NCBI GenBank assembly: GCA_934129745.1
Contig: CAKOWZ010000029.1
Span: 1 to 14,938 of the forward strand
Reading direction: 5' to 3'
DNA: 14,938 bases
DNA from: an uncultured Clostridia bacterium
Lineage (GTDB): Bacteria > Bacillota > Clostridia > TANB77 > CAG-508
In this document: piece after piece, positions 1 to 7,109 of the stretch
Layout: every line of letters starts with the position of its first letter
How positions within the stretch are numbered: position 1 is the first letter of the stretch
Made by a program: the position numbers and the translations under genes
The notes under the pieces: generated by a model
What the model was told of the DNA's origin: nothing
What the model saw: only the letters and a program-made list of their open reading frames with translations
Database searches by the model: none

Positions 1-1
1 A

Positions 2-271
2 ATAAGTAATGATGAACATGAAAGAGAATTGGCAGATTTGAGGCAAAAGTATATAATGGACCAAAAAGCTATTGAAGTTAGAGGTATTGAGATTGGAATT
101 GAAAGAGGAATTGAGATCGGAAAAGAACAAGGGATACAACAGGGAATGCAGCTTGGTCAAAAAAGAGCAATAGAAGAATTGGCTAAAAAAATGTTAAATG
201 AAAATATTGAAATAGAAATAATAATGAAAGTTACAAATTTATCTAAAGAAGAAATAATGAAATTAAAATAG
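2..271 (+). CDS. Rpn/PD-(D/E)XK nuclease-family transposase-like protein, C-terminal fragment
   Basis: The reading frame is open to the left edge of the window, so only the last 89 residues are seen and the true start lies outside. An internal TTG at 29 is a possible but unconvincing start. The visible part begins with an ERELADLRQK-type helix, then a Gly/Ile/Glu-rich stretch of near-repeats (GIEIG, GIERG, GIEIG, GKEQG, GIQQG), and ends in a small helical tail with NLSKEEIMKL. This is the usual C-terminus of the Rpn/YhgA-like family (PD-(D/E)XK nuclease family transposase), whose full-length members are about 270-310 residues. The catalytic domain is not in view, so activity cannot be judged. 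Members of this family are DNA endonucleases linked to RecA-independent recombination, often present in several copies per clostridial genome. The assignment rests on the tail repeats only. Any coiled-coil protein rich in GIEIG repeats is the alternative. Confidence 0.7.
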   Translation: MSNDEHERELADLRQKYIMDQKAIEVRGIEIGIERGIEIGKEQGIQQGMQLGQKRAIEELAKKMLNENIEIEIIMKVTNLSKEEIMKLK

Positions 272-388
272 ATATTTGTTAAATATAAAATTGGTTGTGT
301 GTTGTAAAAAAAATATGAGATTAATTTTGAAGTAGGAATTTTTTATATTAAATATTTTATATTGTATAAGTGAAATTAAAAATTGAAT

Positions 389-457
389 AAAAAAACGACT
401 TAGAAAATCAGGCTAATCTAATATTAATATTAGATTAGCAATTTCTAAGTCTTTTTT
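389..457 (+). terminator. Bidirectional hairpin terminator (or small palindromic element)
   Basis: The outer arms GACTTAGAAA (397-406) and TTTCTAAGTC (442-451) enclose a perfect 28-nt palindrome at 412-439 that starts GCTAATC and ends GATTAGC. A run of A (389-395) precedes the structure and six T (452-457) follow it, so it can stop transcription from either side. It lies in the 321-nt space between the nuclease-like gene and the next gene. Nothing else convincing was found in that space. The almost complete symmetry also resembles a small MITE-like palindrome, but no target-site duplication is obvious. Confidence 0.75.
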
Positions 458-592
458 GGTTAGAATTTGTAAAAATTGATATGAAAGGCTATTAAAAAAA
501 AAAACTTTTTTCGTTAACTTAATGATAAGTTTTATAAAAATGCACATTTTGTAAAACACTTATATTTAAAAGAAAAGAAGGAGTGTACACAT

Positions 593-1726
593 ATGAAAAA
601 GAAAATTATAAGTATATGTTCTATTTGTATTTTAATATTAATTGTCACAATAATAGGAATTGCATATGCAAAATATGTAACAACTTTACATGGCAGAACA
701 GAGGCAAAAATTGCACAATGGAGTTTTAAAGTAAATGGTCAATCAAACGAAAATTTCACAATAAATTTAGCAGACACAAGAATAGAAAACCAGCAACAAG
801 CAAATGTTGAGGATGGATTTGTTGGACCTGGAACATCTGGGGTTTTTAAAATTATAATAGATGGTACAGGTTCAGAAGTTTCTCTTGGATATGATATAAA
901 TATGGATATTGATGTTCAGAATAATGAAAAATTTCCCAAAAATCTAATTTTTTATTCAGATGCTGAAATGAAAAATGCAATTTATCATGGTGACAATTCT
1001 ATTAATTTAAATGGATATATTTTACAAAGTGATACAAATAAGGTAAGTGAAAAAATTATATATTGGAAATGGGATTATGAAACTGGTAGTACTGATGAAG
1101 AAAAAACTCAAAATGATATGATTGATAGTAAATGGATGGGAAAAGAAATATTATTATCAATGAATGTCAATGCAAAACAAGTGGCTGAAAATCCTGATGA
1201 TGGTCAATATGAGGTTACTTTTGATTTAGCTGGAGGAAGTTTGAATGGATATGGTAATTCAGAAAATGTTGTAAAAAAGGTGAATTATGGTGATGTTTAT
1301 GGAGATTTGCCTGTACCTACTAGAGATGGTTATAAATTTTTAGGATGGAATGGAAAAAATATGCTTAATTTGGAGTGGTTTGCTAAGAAGGGAAAATTTG
1401 TAAAAGTGACTGGTGATGAAATTGTAATTAAAAAAACTGATGAAAAGAATTATTTTAGTAGTTCGAATGAATTATTTAATTTAGAACATAATGAAATGTA
1501 TTCAATTAGAGCTGATATTGAAGGAAAATTTACCGGAAGAATATATGGATTTTTTGGAGTAAGCTTTTATAATATTGATTTAATATCAGATGAAGTAAAA
1601 ATAACAAACATTCAAGTAGAAAAAGGTAATCAATCAACAGAATATGAACCATTTTATGTCACAAATTCAACCAAAATAACACAAAACAAAAATCATACAC
1701 TTACAGCAATATGGGAGAAAATATAG
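593..1726 (+). CDS. Exported protein with SipW/TasA-like N-terminus and a split Listeria-Bacteroides repeat
   Basis: A protein of 377 residues. Residues 1-27 form a lysine-led hydrophobic segment ending AYAKY, a signal peptide or anchor of the type seen in clostridial TasA/camelysin-like (SipW-dependent) proteins. It is followed by a roughly 170-residue beta-rich region starting TEAKIAQWSFKVNG. From residue 206, YEVTFDLAGG through GYKFLGW (to 252) is the first half of a Listeria-Bacteroides (Flg_new) repeat. Its second half, TKITQNKNHTLTAIW, appears only at 360-374. The roughly 100 residues between end in NIQVEKGNQSTEYEPF, the typical close of carbohydrate-binding or phage-tail-like beta-sandwich modules, so a domain seems inserted in the repeat loop. 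There is no LPXTG sorting signal. The start is set by AAGGAG at 578-583. Probable role is cell-surface or matrix adhesion. The function is inferred from domain type only. Confidence 0.72.
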   Translation: MKKKIISICSICILILIVTIIGIAYAKYVTTLHGRTEAKIAQWSFKVNGQSNENFTINLADTRIENQQQANVEDGFVGPGTSGVFKIIIDGTGSEVSLGYDINMDIDVQNNEKFPKNLIFYSDAEMKNAIYHGDNSINLNGYILQSDTNKVSEKIIYWKWDYETGSTDEEKTQNDMIDSKWMGKEILLSMNVNAKQVAENPDDGQYEVTFDLAGGSLNGYGNSENVVKKVNYGDVYGDLPVPTRDGYKFLGWNGKNMLNLEWFAKKGKFVKVTGDEIVIKKTDEKNYFSSSNELFNLEHNEMYSIRADIEGKFTGRIYGFFGVSFYNIDLISDEVKITNIQVEKGNQSTEYEPFYVTNSTKITQNKNHTLTAIWEKI

Positions 1727-1791
1727 ATTAATTGAATTTAATATATTAATATAAAAAACAGCCTTCCACAAAATATAAAAATAATTAAAAA

Positions 1792-1840
1792 GCGTCCCAC
1801 ATTGCACAATGTGTGCAATTGGGACGCGTCCACAATTGTC
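1792..1840 (+). repeat. G+C-rich hairpin block upstream of the glgP promoter
   Basis: GCGTCCCA (1792-1799), an unpaired C, then ATTGCACA (1801-1808) pairs with TGTGCAAT (1812-1819) and TGGGACGC (1820-1827) across a three-base loop. The right arm runs into a second perfect palindrome, GGACGCGTCC (1822-1831). A near-direct repeat starts GCGTCCCAC at 1792 and GCGTCCAC at 1826. No T-run follows on the + strand, so it is not a normal terminator. It stands out as G+C-rich in a very A+T-rich spacer about 25 bp before the glgP -35. It could be a regulator site or a REP/MITE-like intergenic repeat. Confidence 0.6.
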
Positions 1841-1862
1841 CACAAATTTTATTCTAAAACAA

Positions 1863-1891
1863 TTGACAAATTTCACAAGATAATAGATAAT
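1863..1891 (+). promoter_or_regulatory. Sigma-A-type promoter for glgP
   Basis: TTGACA (1863-1868), a 17-nt spacer, then GATAAT (1886-1891): a perfect -35 and five of six -10 bases at ideal spacing. Transcription would start near 1898, giving a leader of about 60 nt before the glgP start. Confidence 0.7.
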
Positions 1892-1959
1892 TAGAATATA
1901 AAAAATAGAGAAGTTTACTTAAGAAAAAATGAGCAAATAACAAAGGAGGAAATGTAATA

Positions 1960-4533
1960 ATGTATGTGTTTAACAAGATTACAGTAACACCACAATTACC
2001 AGAGAGAATAAGAGATTTGTCAAAAGTTGCAAATAATTTATGGTGGTCATGGAATTCAGAATTTTTAAGATTATTTAAAAAAATAGATGCAGATTTATGG
2101 GAAAGGGTTGAGAAAAACCCTGTTAAGTTTTTAAAATTAATTTCTCAGGAAAAATTAAATCAAATATTAGGGGATAATGAATTTTTAAAACAATATGATG
2201 AATTATTGGGTAATTTTAATAATTATATGAATAGCAAAAATACATGGTTTTCTAAGAATTATCCAGATAATAAAAATGATTTAATAGCATATTTTTCAGC
2301 TGAATATGGATTAGATGAAATAGTTCAAATTTATTCAGGGGGACTTGGAATTTTGTCAGGTGATCATTTGAAATCTGCAAGTGATTTAGGAGTTCCTTTG
2401 GTTGCTGTGGGATTATTATATAAAAATGGATATTTCCATCAAAAAATAAATGCTTATGGTGAACAAGAGACTGAATATAGAAATTTGGATATAAGTTCAT
2501 TACCAATTAAAGAAGTAAAAAATGATAAAGGTGAAAATCTTCTTATAGATGTAAAATTGCCAAAAGGTACTTTGTATTTGAAAGTATGGAAAATTAGTGT
2601 TGGTAGGGTAAATTTATATTTAATGGATTCTGATGTTGAACAAAATATTGAAGAATATAGAAAAATTACATCAACATTATATGGTGGAAATCAAGAAACT
2701 AGAATACAACAGGAAATTGTATTAGGTATGGCTGGTACAAAATTGTTGAAAACTATAGGATTAAATCCAACAGTATATCACATGAATGAAGGACATTCAT
2801 CATTCTTAATTTTAGAATTAATAAATGAAATTATGCAAGAAAAACAAGTATCTTTTGATATTGCAAAAGATATTGTTTCATCAAAAACAGTGTTTACAAC
2901 ACATACACCAGTTCCTGCTGGAAATGATATTTTTCCATTACCTCTTGTTGAAACATATTTTAATAAATTTTGGGATAAATTTGGAATTTCAAAAGAGGAA
3001 TTTTTCAAATTAGGAATGGCTCCAAATGCTAAAATTGGTGAAAGTGGATTTAATATGGGAATTTTGGCTTTGAAGATTTCTGGCAAGAAAAATGGTGTAA
3101 GTAAATTACATGGTGCTGTTTCAAGAGAATTATTTGCTGAAGTGTGGCCAAATATTATAGCACATGAATCTCCAATAACTTATGTAACAAATGGAATTCA
3201 CACATGTACATGGCTTGCTCCAAATTTGAAAAAATTGTATAATAAATATTTAATTCCATTTTGGCAAGATATGATTTATGATGATAATGTATGGAAAAAT
3301 ATAAAAAATATTCCAGATAAAGAATTATGGGATGCTCATATTGATAGAAAAAGAAAATTGCTTGCAATTGTGAAAGATAATACAGCAGCTAGATTAAAAA
3401 GAAATGGATATACTTATGATGAAATTTCTAAAGTAGTTTCAGGCTTAAACCCAAATGCTTTAACAATAGGGTTTGCAAGGCGTTTTGCTACATATAAAAG
3501 AGCAACATTAATTTTCAGAGATTTGGAAAGAATTACTCAAATTTTAAGTGATTCAGATAAGCCTGTTCAATTGATTTTTGCAGGTAAAGCACATCCAGCT
3601 GACAAAGAAGGACAAGAATTAATAAAATTTATTAATGAAATTTCAATGAAACCTCAATTTAAAGGAAAGGTGTTTTTCCTAGAAGATTATAGTATTGGAA
3701 TGTCTAGATATTTAATAAGTGGTGTTGATGTATGGTTAAATAATCCAAGAAGACCAATGGAAGCATCTGGTACAAGTGGACAAAAGGCATCTGTTAATGG
3801 TGTTATAAATTTCAGTATTTTAGATGGTTGGTGGGCTGAAGGATATAATGCAAATAATGGCTGGAAAATTGGTGTAAACTCTAATTATGATAATTATGAA
3901 ATTCAAGATAATGATGATAGTGAAAGTATTTATAATACATTAGAAAAGAAAATTATTCCAAGTTATTATAACAAAAATGATAGAGGATATTCTGATTCTT
4001 GGTTAAATAGAATGAAAGAATCTATAATTACAACAGGTGGAAAATTTAGTACTTCTAGAATGGTTGTTGATTATGTAAATAATCTATATATGCCATTATG
4101 TAATTTGACTAATAAATATTATAGTGATTTAGAAAATGTGGTACAATTTAATGAATGGAAAAAAATGATTACAAGTAAATTTGATAAGATTGTTATATCA
4201 CAAGAAAATAATGTTGATAATGAAACAATTGATGCTGGAAAAACTATAAAAGTAAAGTGTTCTGTTAAATTACCTAATTCTAATATAAGTCCTGATAATA
4301 TCCAGGTTGAAGTTTATTATGGACAAATTGGGGAAAATGGAATTGTTAATAATGTTTCTATTATTCCTATGAAATTGAAGGATTCTAATGAGCCTGAAAA
4401 AACTTATATTTATGAGGCACAGGTTGAGCTTACAACAGGTGGGGATTATGGTTATACTTTTAGAGTTATGCCTAAACATGAAATGATTTTGGATTCAGAA
4501 AATTTAGATTTAGTTAAATGGATTGAAAAATAA
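1960..4533 (+). CDS. glgP: Alpha-glucan (glycogen/maltodextrin) phosphorylase
   Basis: An 857-residue cytoplasmic PLP enzyme that phosphorolyses alpha-1,4-glucans to glucose-1-phosphate. Residues 1 to about 100 (PERIRDLSKVANNLWWSWN) match the DUF3417 domain found at the N-terminus of the shorter, non-animal-type phosphorylases (TIGR02094 group). The catalytic core carries AEYGL at 114-118, SGGLGILSGDHLKSASDLG at 126-144, NEGHSS at 276-281, THTPVPAGND near 313, and EASGTSGQKAS around 602-611, where K609 should hold PLP. The last 100 or so residues (QVEVYYGQ, GDYGYTFRVMPKHE) are the beta-rich tail usual in this subgroup. Length is normal and the frame is clean. The start is fixed by AAAGGAGGA at 1942-1950. 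It is transcribed alone from the promoter at 1863, and no other glycogen gene is in view. Glycogen versus maltodextrin preference cannot be told from sequence. Confidence 0.95.
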   Translation: MYVFNKITVTPQLPERIRDLSKVANNLWWSWNSEFLRLFKKIDADLWERVEKNPVKFLKLISQEKLNQILGDNEFLKQYDELLGNFNNYMNSKNTWFSKNYPDNKNDLIAYFSAEYGLDEIVQIYSGGLGILSGDHLKSASDLGVPLVAVGLLYKNGYFHQKINAYGEQETEYRNLDISSLPIKEVKNDKGENLLIDVKLPKGTLYLKVWKISVGRVNLYLMDSDVEQNIEEYRKITSTLYGGNQETRIQQEIVLGMAGTKLLKTIGLNPTVYHMNEGHSSFLILELINEIMQEKQVSFDIAKDIVSSKTVFTTHTPVPAGNDIFPLPLVETYFNKFWDKFGISKEEFFKLGMAPNAKIGESGFNMGILALKISGKKNGVSKLHGAVSRELFAEVWPNIIAHESPITYVTNGIHTCTWLAPNLKKLYNKYLIPFWQDMIYDDNVWKNIKNIPDKELWDAHIDRKRKLLAIVKDNTAARLKRNGYTYDEISKVVSGLNPNALTIGFARRFATYKRATLIFRDLERITQILSDSDKPVQLIFAGKAHPADKEGQELIKFINEISMKPQFKGKVFFLEDYSIGMSRYLISGVDVWLNNPRRPMEASGTSGQKASVNGVINFSILDGWWAEGYNANNGWKIGVNSNYDNYEIQDNDDSESIYNTLEKKIIPSYYNKNDRGYSDSWLNRMKESIITTGGKFSTSRMVVDYVNNLYMPLCNLTNKYYSDLENVVQFNEWKKMITSKFDKIVISQENNVDNETIDAGKTIKVKCSVKLPNSNISPDNIQVEVYYGQIGENGIVNNVSIIPMKLKDSNEPEKTYIYEAQVELTTGGDYGYTFRVMPKHEMILDSENLDLVKWIEK

Positions 4534-4539
4534 AAAATT

Positions 4540-4588
4540 TGAAACATTTGAAGATGGAACAAAAATTGCTCTGTCCTCAAATGTTTCA
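4540..4588 (+). repeat. 47-nt hairpin element, copy A (3' of glgP)
   Basis: TGAAACATTTGA (4540-4551) pairs perfectly with TCAAATGTTTCA (4577-4588) around a 25-nt apical part containing AATTGC. No T-run follows, so it is at best an atypical terminator for glgP. The 47 bases 4541-4587 align without gaps to 11540-11586 (34 of 47 identical by eye). Confidence 0.65.
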
Positions 4589-4612
4589 TTTCAAAAAAAT
4601 GTCGAAAAATCC

Positions 4613-4641
4613 TTGAAAATAACTAAAATGAATGCTATAAT
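4613..4641 (+). promoter_or_regulatory. Sigma-A promoter for pyk
   Basis: TTGAAA (4613-4618), a 17-nt spacer, then a perfect TATAAT (4636-4641). The predicted transcript starts near 4648, giving a leader of about 70 nt. Confidence 0.8.
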
Positions 4642-4700
4642 TATTAACGTTGATTAATAACATATGTGTAACTATTTTAAAAAAGCACATATAAAATAGT
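4641..4700 (+). promoter_or_regulatory. Palindromic candidate operator and leader hairpins before pyk
   Basis: TTATTAA (4641-4647) and TTAATAA (4654-4660) form a 7-6-7 inverted repeat overlapping the end of the -10 and the predicted transcription start, a position suited to a repressor. Downstream, ACTATTTTA (4671-4679) pairs with TAAAATAGT (4692-4700), ending just before the SD GGAGG at 4704-4708. An alternative pairing joins ATATGTG (4662-4668) with CACATAT (4686-4692). The regulator is unknown. The palindrome resembles Rex sites (TTGTTAA-N4-TTAACAA) but has the wrong spacing and bases. Confidence 0.4.
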
Positions 4701-4716
4701 ATTGGAGGAATAAAAA

Positions 4717-6153
4717 ATGAAGAGAACAAAAATTGTATGTACTATAGGTCCAGCTACAAAGGATAAAGAAGTTTTAAAAGAAATGATGTTAGCAGGAATG
4801 AATGTAGGAAGATTCAATTTTTCACATGGTTCTTTTGAAGATCAAGAACAATATTTCACTCCTTTTGTTCAAGCAAGAGAAGAATTAGGATTACCAGTAG
4901 CTACTTTGTTAGATACACAAGGACCAGAAATTAGAACAGGAAAATTAATTGAAAATCCAGTAACATTAACAGCAGGTGAAGAATTTGTTTTAGTAAATGA
5001 TGAAATCATAGGTGATTCAAATAAGGTAACTGTTACATATAAGGAATTATATAAAGATGTAAAACCAGGAACAGTAATTTTAGTTGATGACGGAAAAATC
5101 GAACTTGATGTTATTAGAATAGATGGAAAAGATGTTGTTTGTAAAATTATAAATGGTGGAGATTTAGGAAATAGAAAAAGTATTAATATTCCTGGAACAC
5201 ACATTAATTTACCAGCATTAAAAGAAAAAGATATTAAAGATTTAATAGATGGTTGTAAACATGATTTTGATTATATTGCAGCATCTTTTATTAGAAGTAA
5301 AGAAGATGTTTTAGCAATTCGTAAGGTTTTAGATGAAAATGGTGGAGAAAATATTAAAATAATTTCTAAAATTGAAAGTACAGAAGGTATTGAAAATTTT
5401 GATTCAATATTAGAAGTTACAGATGGAGTTATGGTTGCTCGTGGAGATATGGGTGTTGAAATTCCAATGGAACAAGTTCCAATTGTTCAAAAAGAAATTA
5501 TAAAAAAATGTAATAAAGCAGGAAAAATTGTTATAACAGCAACACAAATGTTAGAAACAATGACATATAATCCACGTCCAACAAGAGCTGAAGTTTCAGA
5601 TGTTGCAAATGCTGTATTTGATGTTACAAGTGCTATAATGCTTTCAGGTGAAAGTGCTATGGGTAAATATCCAGTACAATGTGTTGAAACAATGTCTAAA
5701 ATTGCTATGGCTGCTGAAAGTGATATCAATTATGGAAAACGTGTTGATAAAAGAGAAGTAAATGCTGAATATGATAATTATGAATTTTATTTAGATAGTG
5801 CAATTTGTTCAGCTGCAAGAAAATTAGATGCTAAAGGAATTTTTGCATATACAGAAGGTGGAGATACACCAAAAACTCTAGCAGGATTTATGCCTGGTTG
5901 CCCAATTTATGCAGTAACACAAAATGAGAAAACATATAGACAATTAGGTTTAGTTAATAATGTTATTCCTGTTTTGGTAAAAGATGAATGTGATTCTATA
6001 AAAGATATAATTGGAAAAGGTGTTCAAATAGCTGAAGAAAAAGAATATATTCATAGTGGAGATATTGTGGCAATATCAGGTGGAGATGTTGTGTTAAATG
6101 GATATGAGAATAGTGATATGAATAGAACTATGGGTGGAATTGTTAGAGTTTAG
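4717..6153 (+). CDS. pyk: Pyruvate kinase
   Basis: A 478-residue glycolytic enzyme transferring phosphate from PEP to ADP to give pyruvate and ATP. The N-terminus MKRTKIVCTIGPA and the substrate-binding GRFNFSHG (31-38, with R32, N34, S36) are intact, as is DTQGPEIRTG (66-75), which opens the B domain. The catalytic lysine sits in SKIESTEG (K218), the divalent-metal ligands are E220 and D244 (ARGDMGVE), and TATQMLETM (274-282) carries the active-site threonine region. The length matches the compact form. The extra PEP-utiliser-like C-terminal domain of Bacillus-type enzymes is absent. The SD GGAGG is at 4704-4708, nine bases before ATG. It is monocistronic by context: own strong promoter, no pfkA beside it (a common neighbour elsewhere). 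The sequence does not settle which allosteric effector it uses. Confidence 0.97.
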   Translation: MKRTKIVCTIGPATKDKEVLKEMMLAGMNVGRFNFSHGSFEDQEQYFTPFVQAREELGLPVATLLDTQGPEIRTGKLIENPVTLTAGEEFVLVNDEIIGDSNKVTVTYKELYKDVKPGTVILVDDGKIELDVIRIDGKDVVCKIINGGDLGNRKSINIPGTHINLPALKEKDIKDLIDGCKHDFDYIAASFIRSKEDVLAIRKVLDENGGENIKIISKIESTEGIENFDSILEVTDGVMVARGDMGVEIPMEQVPIVQKEIIKKCNKAGKIVITATQMLETMTYNPRPTRAEVSDVANAVFDVTSAIMLSGESAMGKYPVQCVETMSKIAMAAESDINYGKRVDKREVNAEYDNYEFYLDSAICSAARKLDAKGIFAYTEGGDTPKTLAGFMPGCPIYAVTQNEKTYRQLGLVNNVIPVLVKDECDSIKDIIGKGVQIAEEKEYIHSGDIVAISGGDVVLNGYENSDMNRTMGGIVRV

Positions 6154-6181
6154 AAAAATATTTATTAGATAAAATATTATG

Positions 6182-6210
6182 TTGACAAAAATCTGCTGAT
6201 ATGATAAAAT
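6182..6210 (+). promoter_or_regulatory. Sigma-A promoter for the small-gene cassette
   Basis: A perfect TTGACA (6182-6187), a 17-nt spacer, then TAAAAT (6205-6210). The transcript would start near 6217 and read into the gene at 6287. The leader holds a direct repeat of AAAAATCT near 6244-6258. Confidence 0.7.
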
Positions 6211-6286
6211 AAAAATACGTTATGCCAAGTGCTAACAAATCAAAAAATCTAAAAATCTAAAATGCAATTGCGAAAGGAAAGTAATT

Positions 6287-6616
6287 ATGAAAGAAAAAAC
6301 AGTTTATTTAAAGGCAATAGTTGATACAGGTGCAACGGCTTTTGCTTGCGAGCATCTCCGGATGTTTCCTTTAGAAAAGCTTATTCAGGTAACGGTCATC
6401 CCAATGGAGCATGATGCAATTAAGGTAAGTTTTTTGTTTGAAACACAGCCAGGCTTTTGTTATCAGATAGATGTTCTTAATGCATTTTGTGTTGGATATC
6501 GTGGTGAAGGTCCATGGGGATTACATGACCTGATGATTGAGGCTGGTTTCCCTGAAGAAACTGCTTCAAAGGTATTTGTAATTTCAAGGTATGACAAGAC
6601 TGTACTAAAAAAATAA
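6287..6616 (+). CDS. Small protein of unknown function (109 aa), probably acquired
   Basis: I do not recognise this 109-residue protein. It begins MKEKTVYLKAIVDTGATAF and contains RGEGPWGLHDLMIEAGFP at about 72-89, followed by a beta-like VFVISRYDKTV end. There is no signal peptide or membrane segment, and it has three cysteines (residues 21, 58 and 68). The SD AAAGGAAAG (6273-6281) precedes the ATG. A hand count gives about 38% G+C (124 of 330), against roughly 22-33% in samples from neighbouring genes, and it uses codons such as CTC, CGG and GCG that are rare around it. Together with its own promoter and terminator this suggests transfer from a more G+C-rich donor, perhaps a mobile element of Lachnospiraceae or Ruminococcaceae (inference). 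The clear start, SD, terminator and protein-like composition make it a real gene, but no function can be assigned. Confidence 0.7.
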   Translation: MKEKTVYLKAIVDTGATAFACEHLRMFPLEKLIQVTVIPMEHDAIKVSFLFETQPGFCYQIDVLNAFCVGYRGEGPWGLHDLMIEAGFPEETASKVFVISRYDKTVLKK

Positions 6617-6619
6617 AAT

Positions 6620-6679
6620 TTACTGTCATATACAGTAATAAAATTATTAAAAGGGTTTCTTTCATTAGGAACCCTTTTT
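6620..6679 (+). terminator. Rho-independent terminator after the 109-aa gene
   Basis: AAAAGGGTT (6649-6657) pairs with AACCCTTTT (6670-6678) over a 12-nt loop, ending in a T-run (6675-6679). A smaller hairpin, TTACTGT (6620-6626) with ACAGTAA (6632-6638), lies just before it. Confidence 0.75.
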
Positions 6680-6715
6680 ATCATCTCAAAAAATAATTTT
6701 TTAGGAGGATTTTTT

Positions 6716-6958
6716 ATGACTACACAGGAAAGGCAAAAAATGGCGGAGGAATATGGCATTACTGCTAATATTGGCAAAAAGGTAAGGGCTAACCATTATT
6801 TTTCTTTTCGTAGCGGAGATACAGCTGAAATTATCGGCTGGGGTTTGAGAAATAAAGACAATAGACCATTATATTTCATAAGGTATGAAAACGGTGAATG
6901 TGACAGCATTCCTGCTGAAAACCTTTTTAATGAAAGTGGATTTGTCTTTGTGGACTAA
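6716..6958 (+). CDS. Small protein of unknown function (80 aa), SH3-like fold suspected
   Basis: An 80-residue soluble protein I cannot name. Residues 1-20 look helical (TTQERQKMAEEYG). The rest, GKKVRANHYFSFRSGDTAEI then LYFIRYENGECDSIPAENL, has the alternating pattern of a small SH3/KOW-like beta barrel, as in many small plasmid and phage proteins (inference). AGGAGG at 6703-6708 sits seven bases before the ATG, an optimal SD. Its G+C (91 of 243, about 37%) matches the gene at 6287 and not the flanks, so the two were probably acquired together. A terminator separates the two genes and no promoter was evident between them, so expression may rely on readthrough. A strong terminator follows. 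Confidence 0.68.
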   Translation: MTTQERQKMAEEYGITANIGKKVRANHYFSFRSGDTAEIIGWGLRNKDNRPLYFIRYENGECDSIPAENLFNESGFVFVD

Positions 6959-6986
6959 GCCGTATATTTCAATACACAATTAATTG

Positions 6987-7032
6987 ATACCTCACTTTTT
7001 CTTAATGAAAGGTGAGGTATTTAATTATTTTT
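6987..7032 (+). terminator. Terminator after the 80-aa gene
   Basis: ATACCTCAC (6987-6995) pairs with GTGAGGTAT (7012-7020), extended by A/T and G-T pairs toward the loop. It is followed by a T-rich tail (TTTAATTATTTTT). It closes the small-gene cassette before yebC. Confidence 0.75.
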
Positions 7033-7042
7033 AAAAAAACAC

Positions 7043-7071
7043 TACACAAACCAAAAACTTTATGATATAAT
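7043..7071 (+). promoter_or_regulatory. Extended -10 sigma-A promoter for yebC
   Basis: TACACA (7043-7048, four of six -35 bases), a 17-nt spacer, and TATAAT (7066-7071) preceded by TGA, which makes an extended -10 (TGnTATAAT). Transcription would start near 7078. Confidence 0.65.
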
Positions 7072-7109
7072 AACCATATCATGTCAAAATGAAAAAGGAG
7101 GAATAAATC

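Noticed and set aside
1667..1876. Minus-strand open frames opposite real genes, for example 1667-1876, 2778-3086, 4869-5204, 9051-9494 and 9796-10221
   Set aside because: They lie antisense to well-supported genes or their edges, have low-complexity Ile/Phe/Ser-rich translations, no good SD and no recognisable domains. They are shadows of A+T-biased codons.
4641..4716. Riboswitch in the pyk leader
   Set aside because: The leader is only about 70 nt, with small A/T-rich hairpins and none of the conserved cores of known riboswitch classes that I can recognise.
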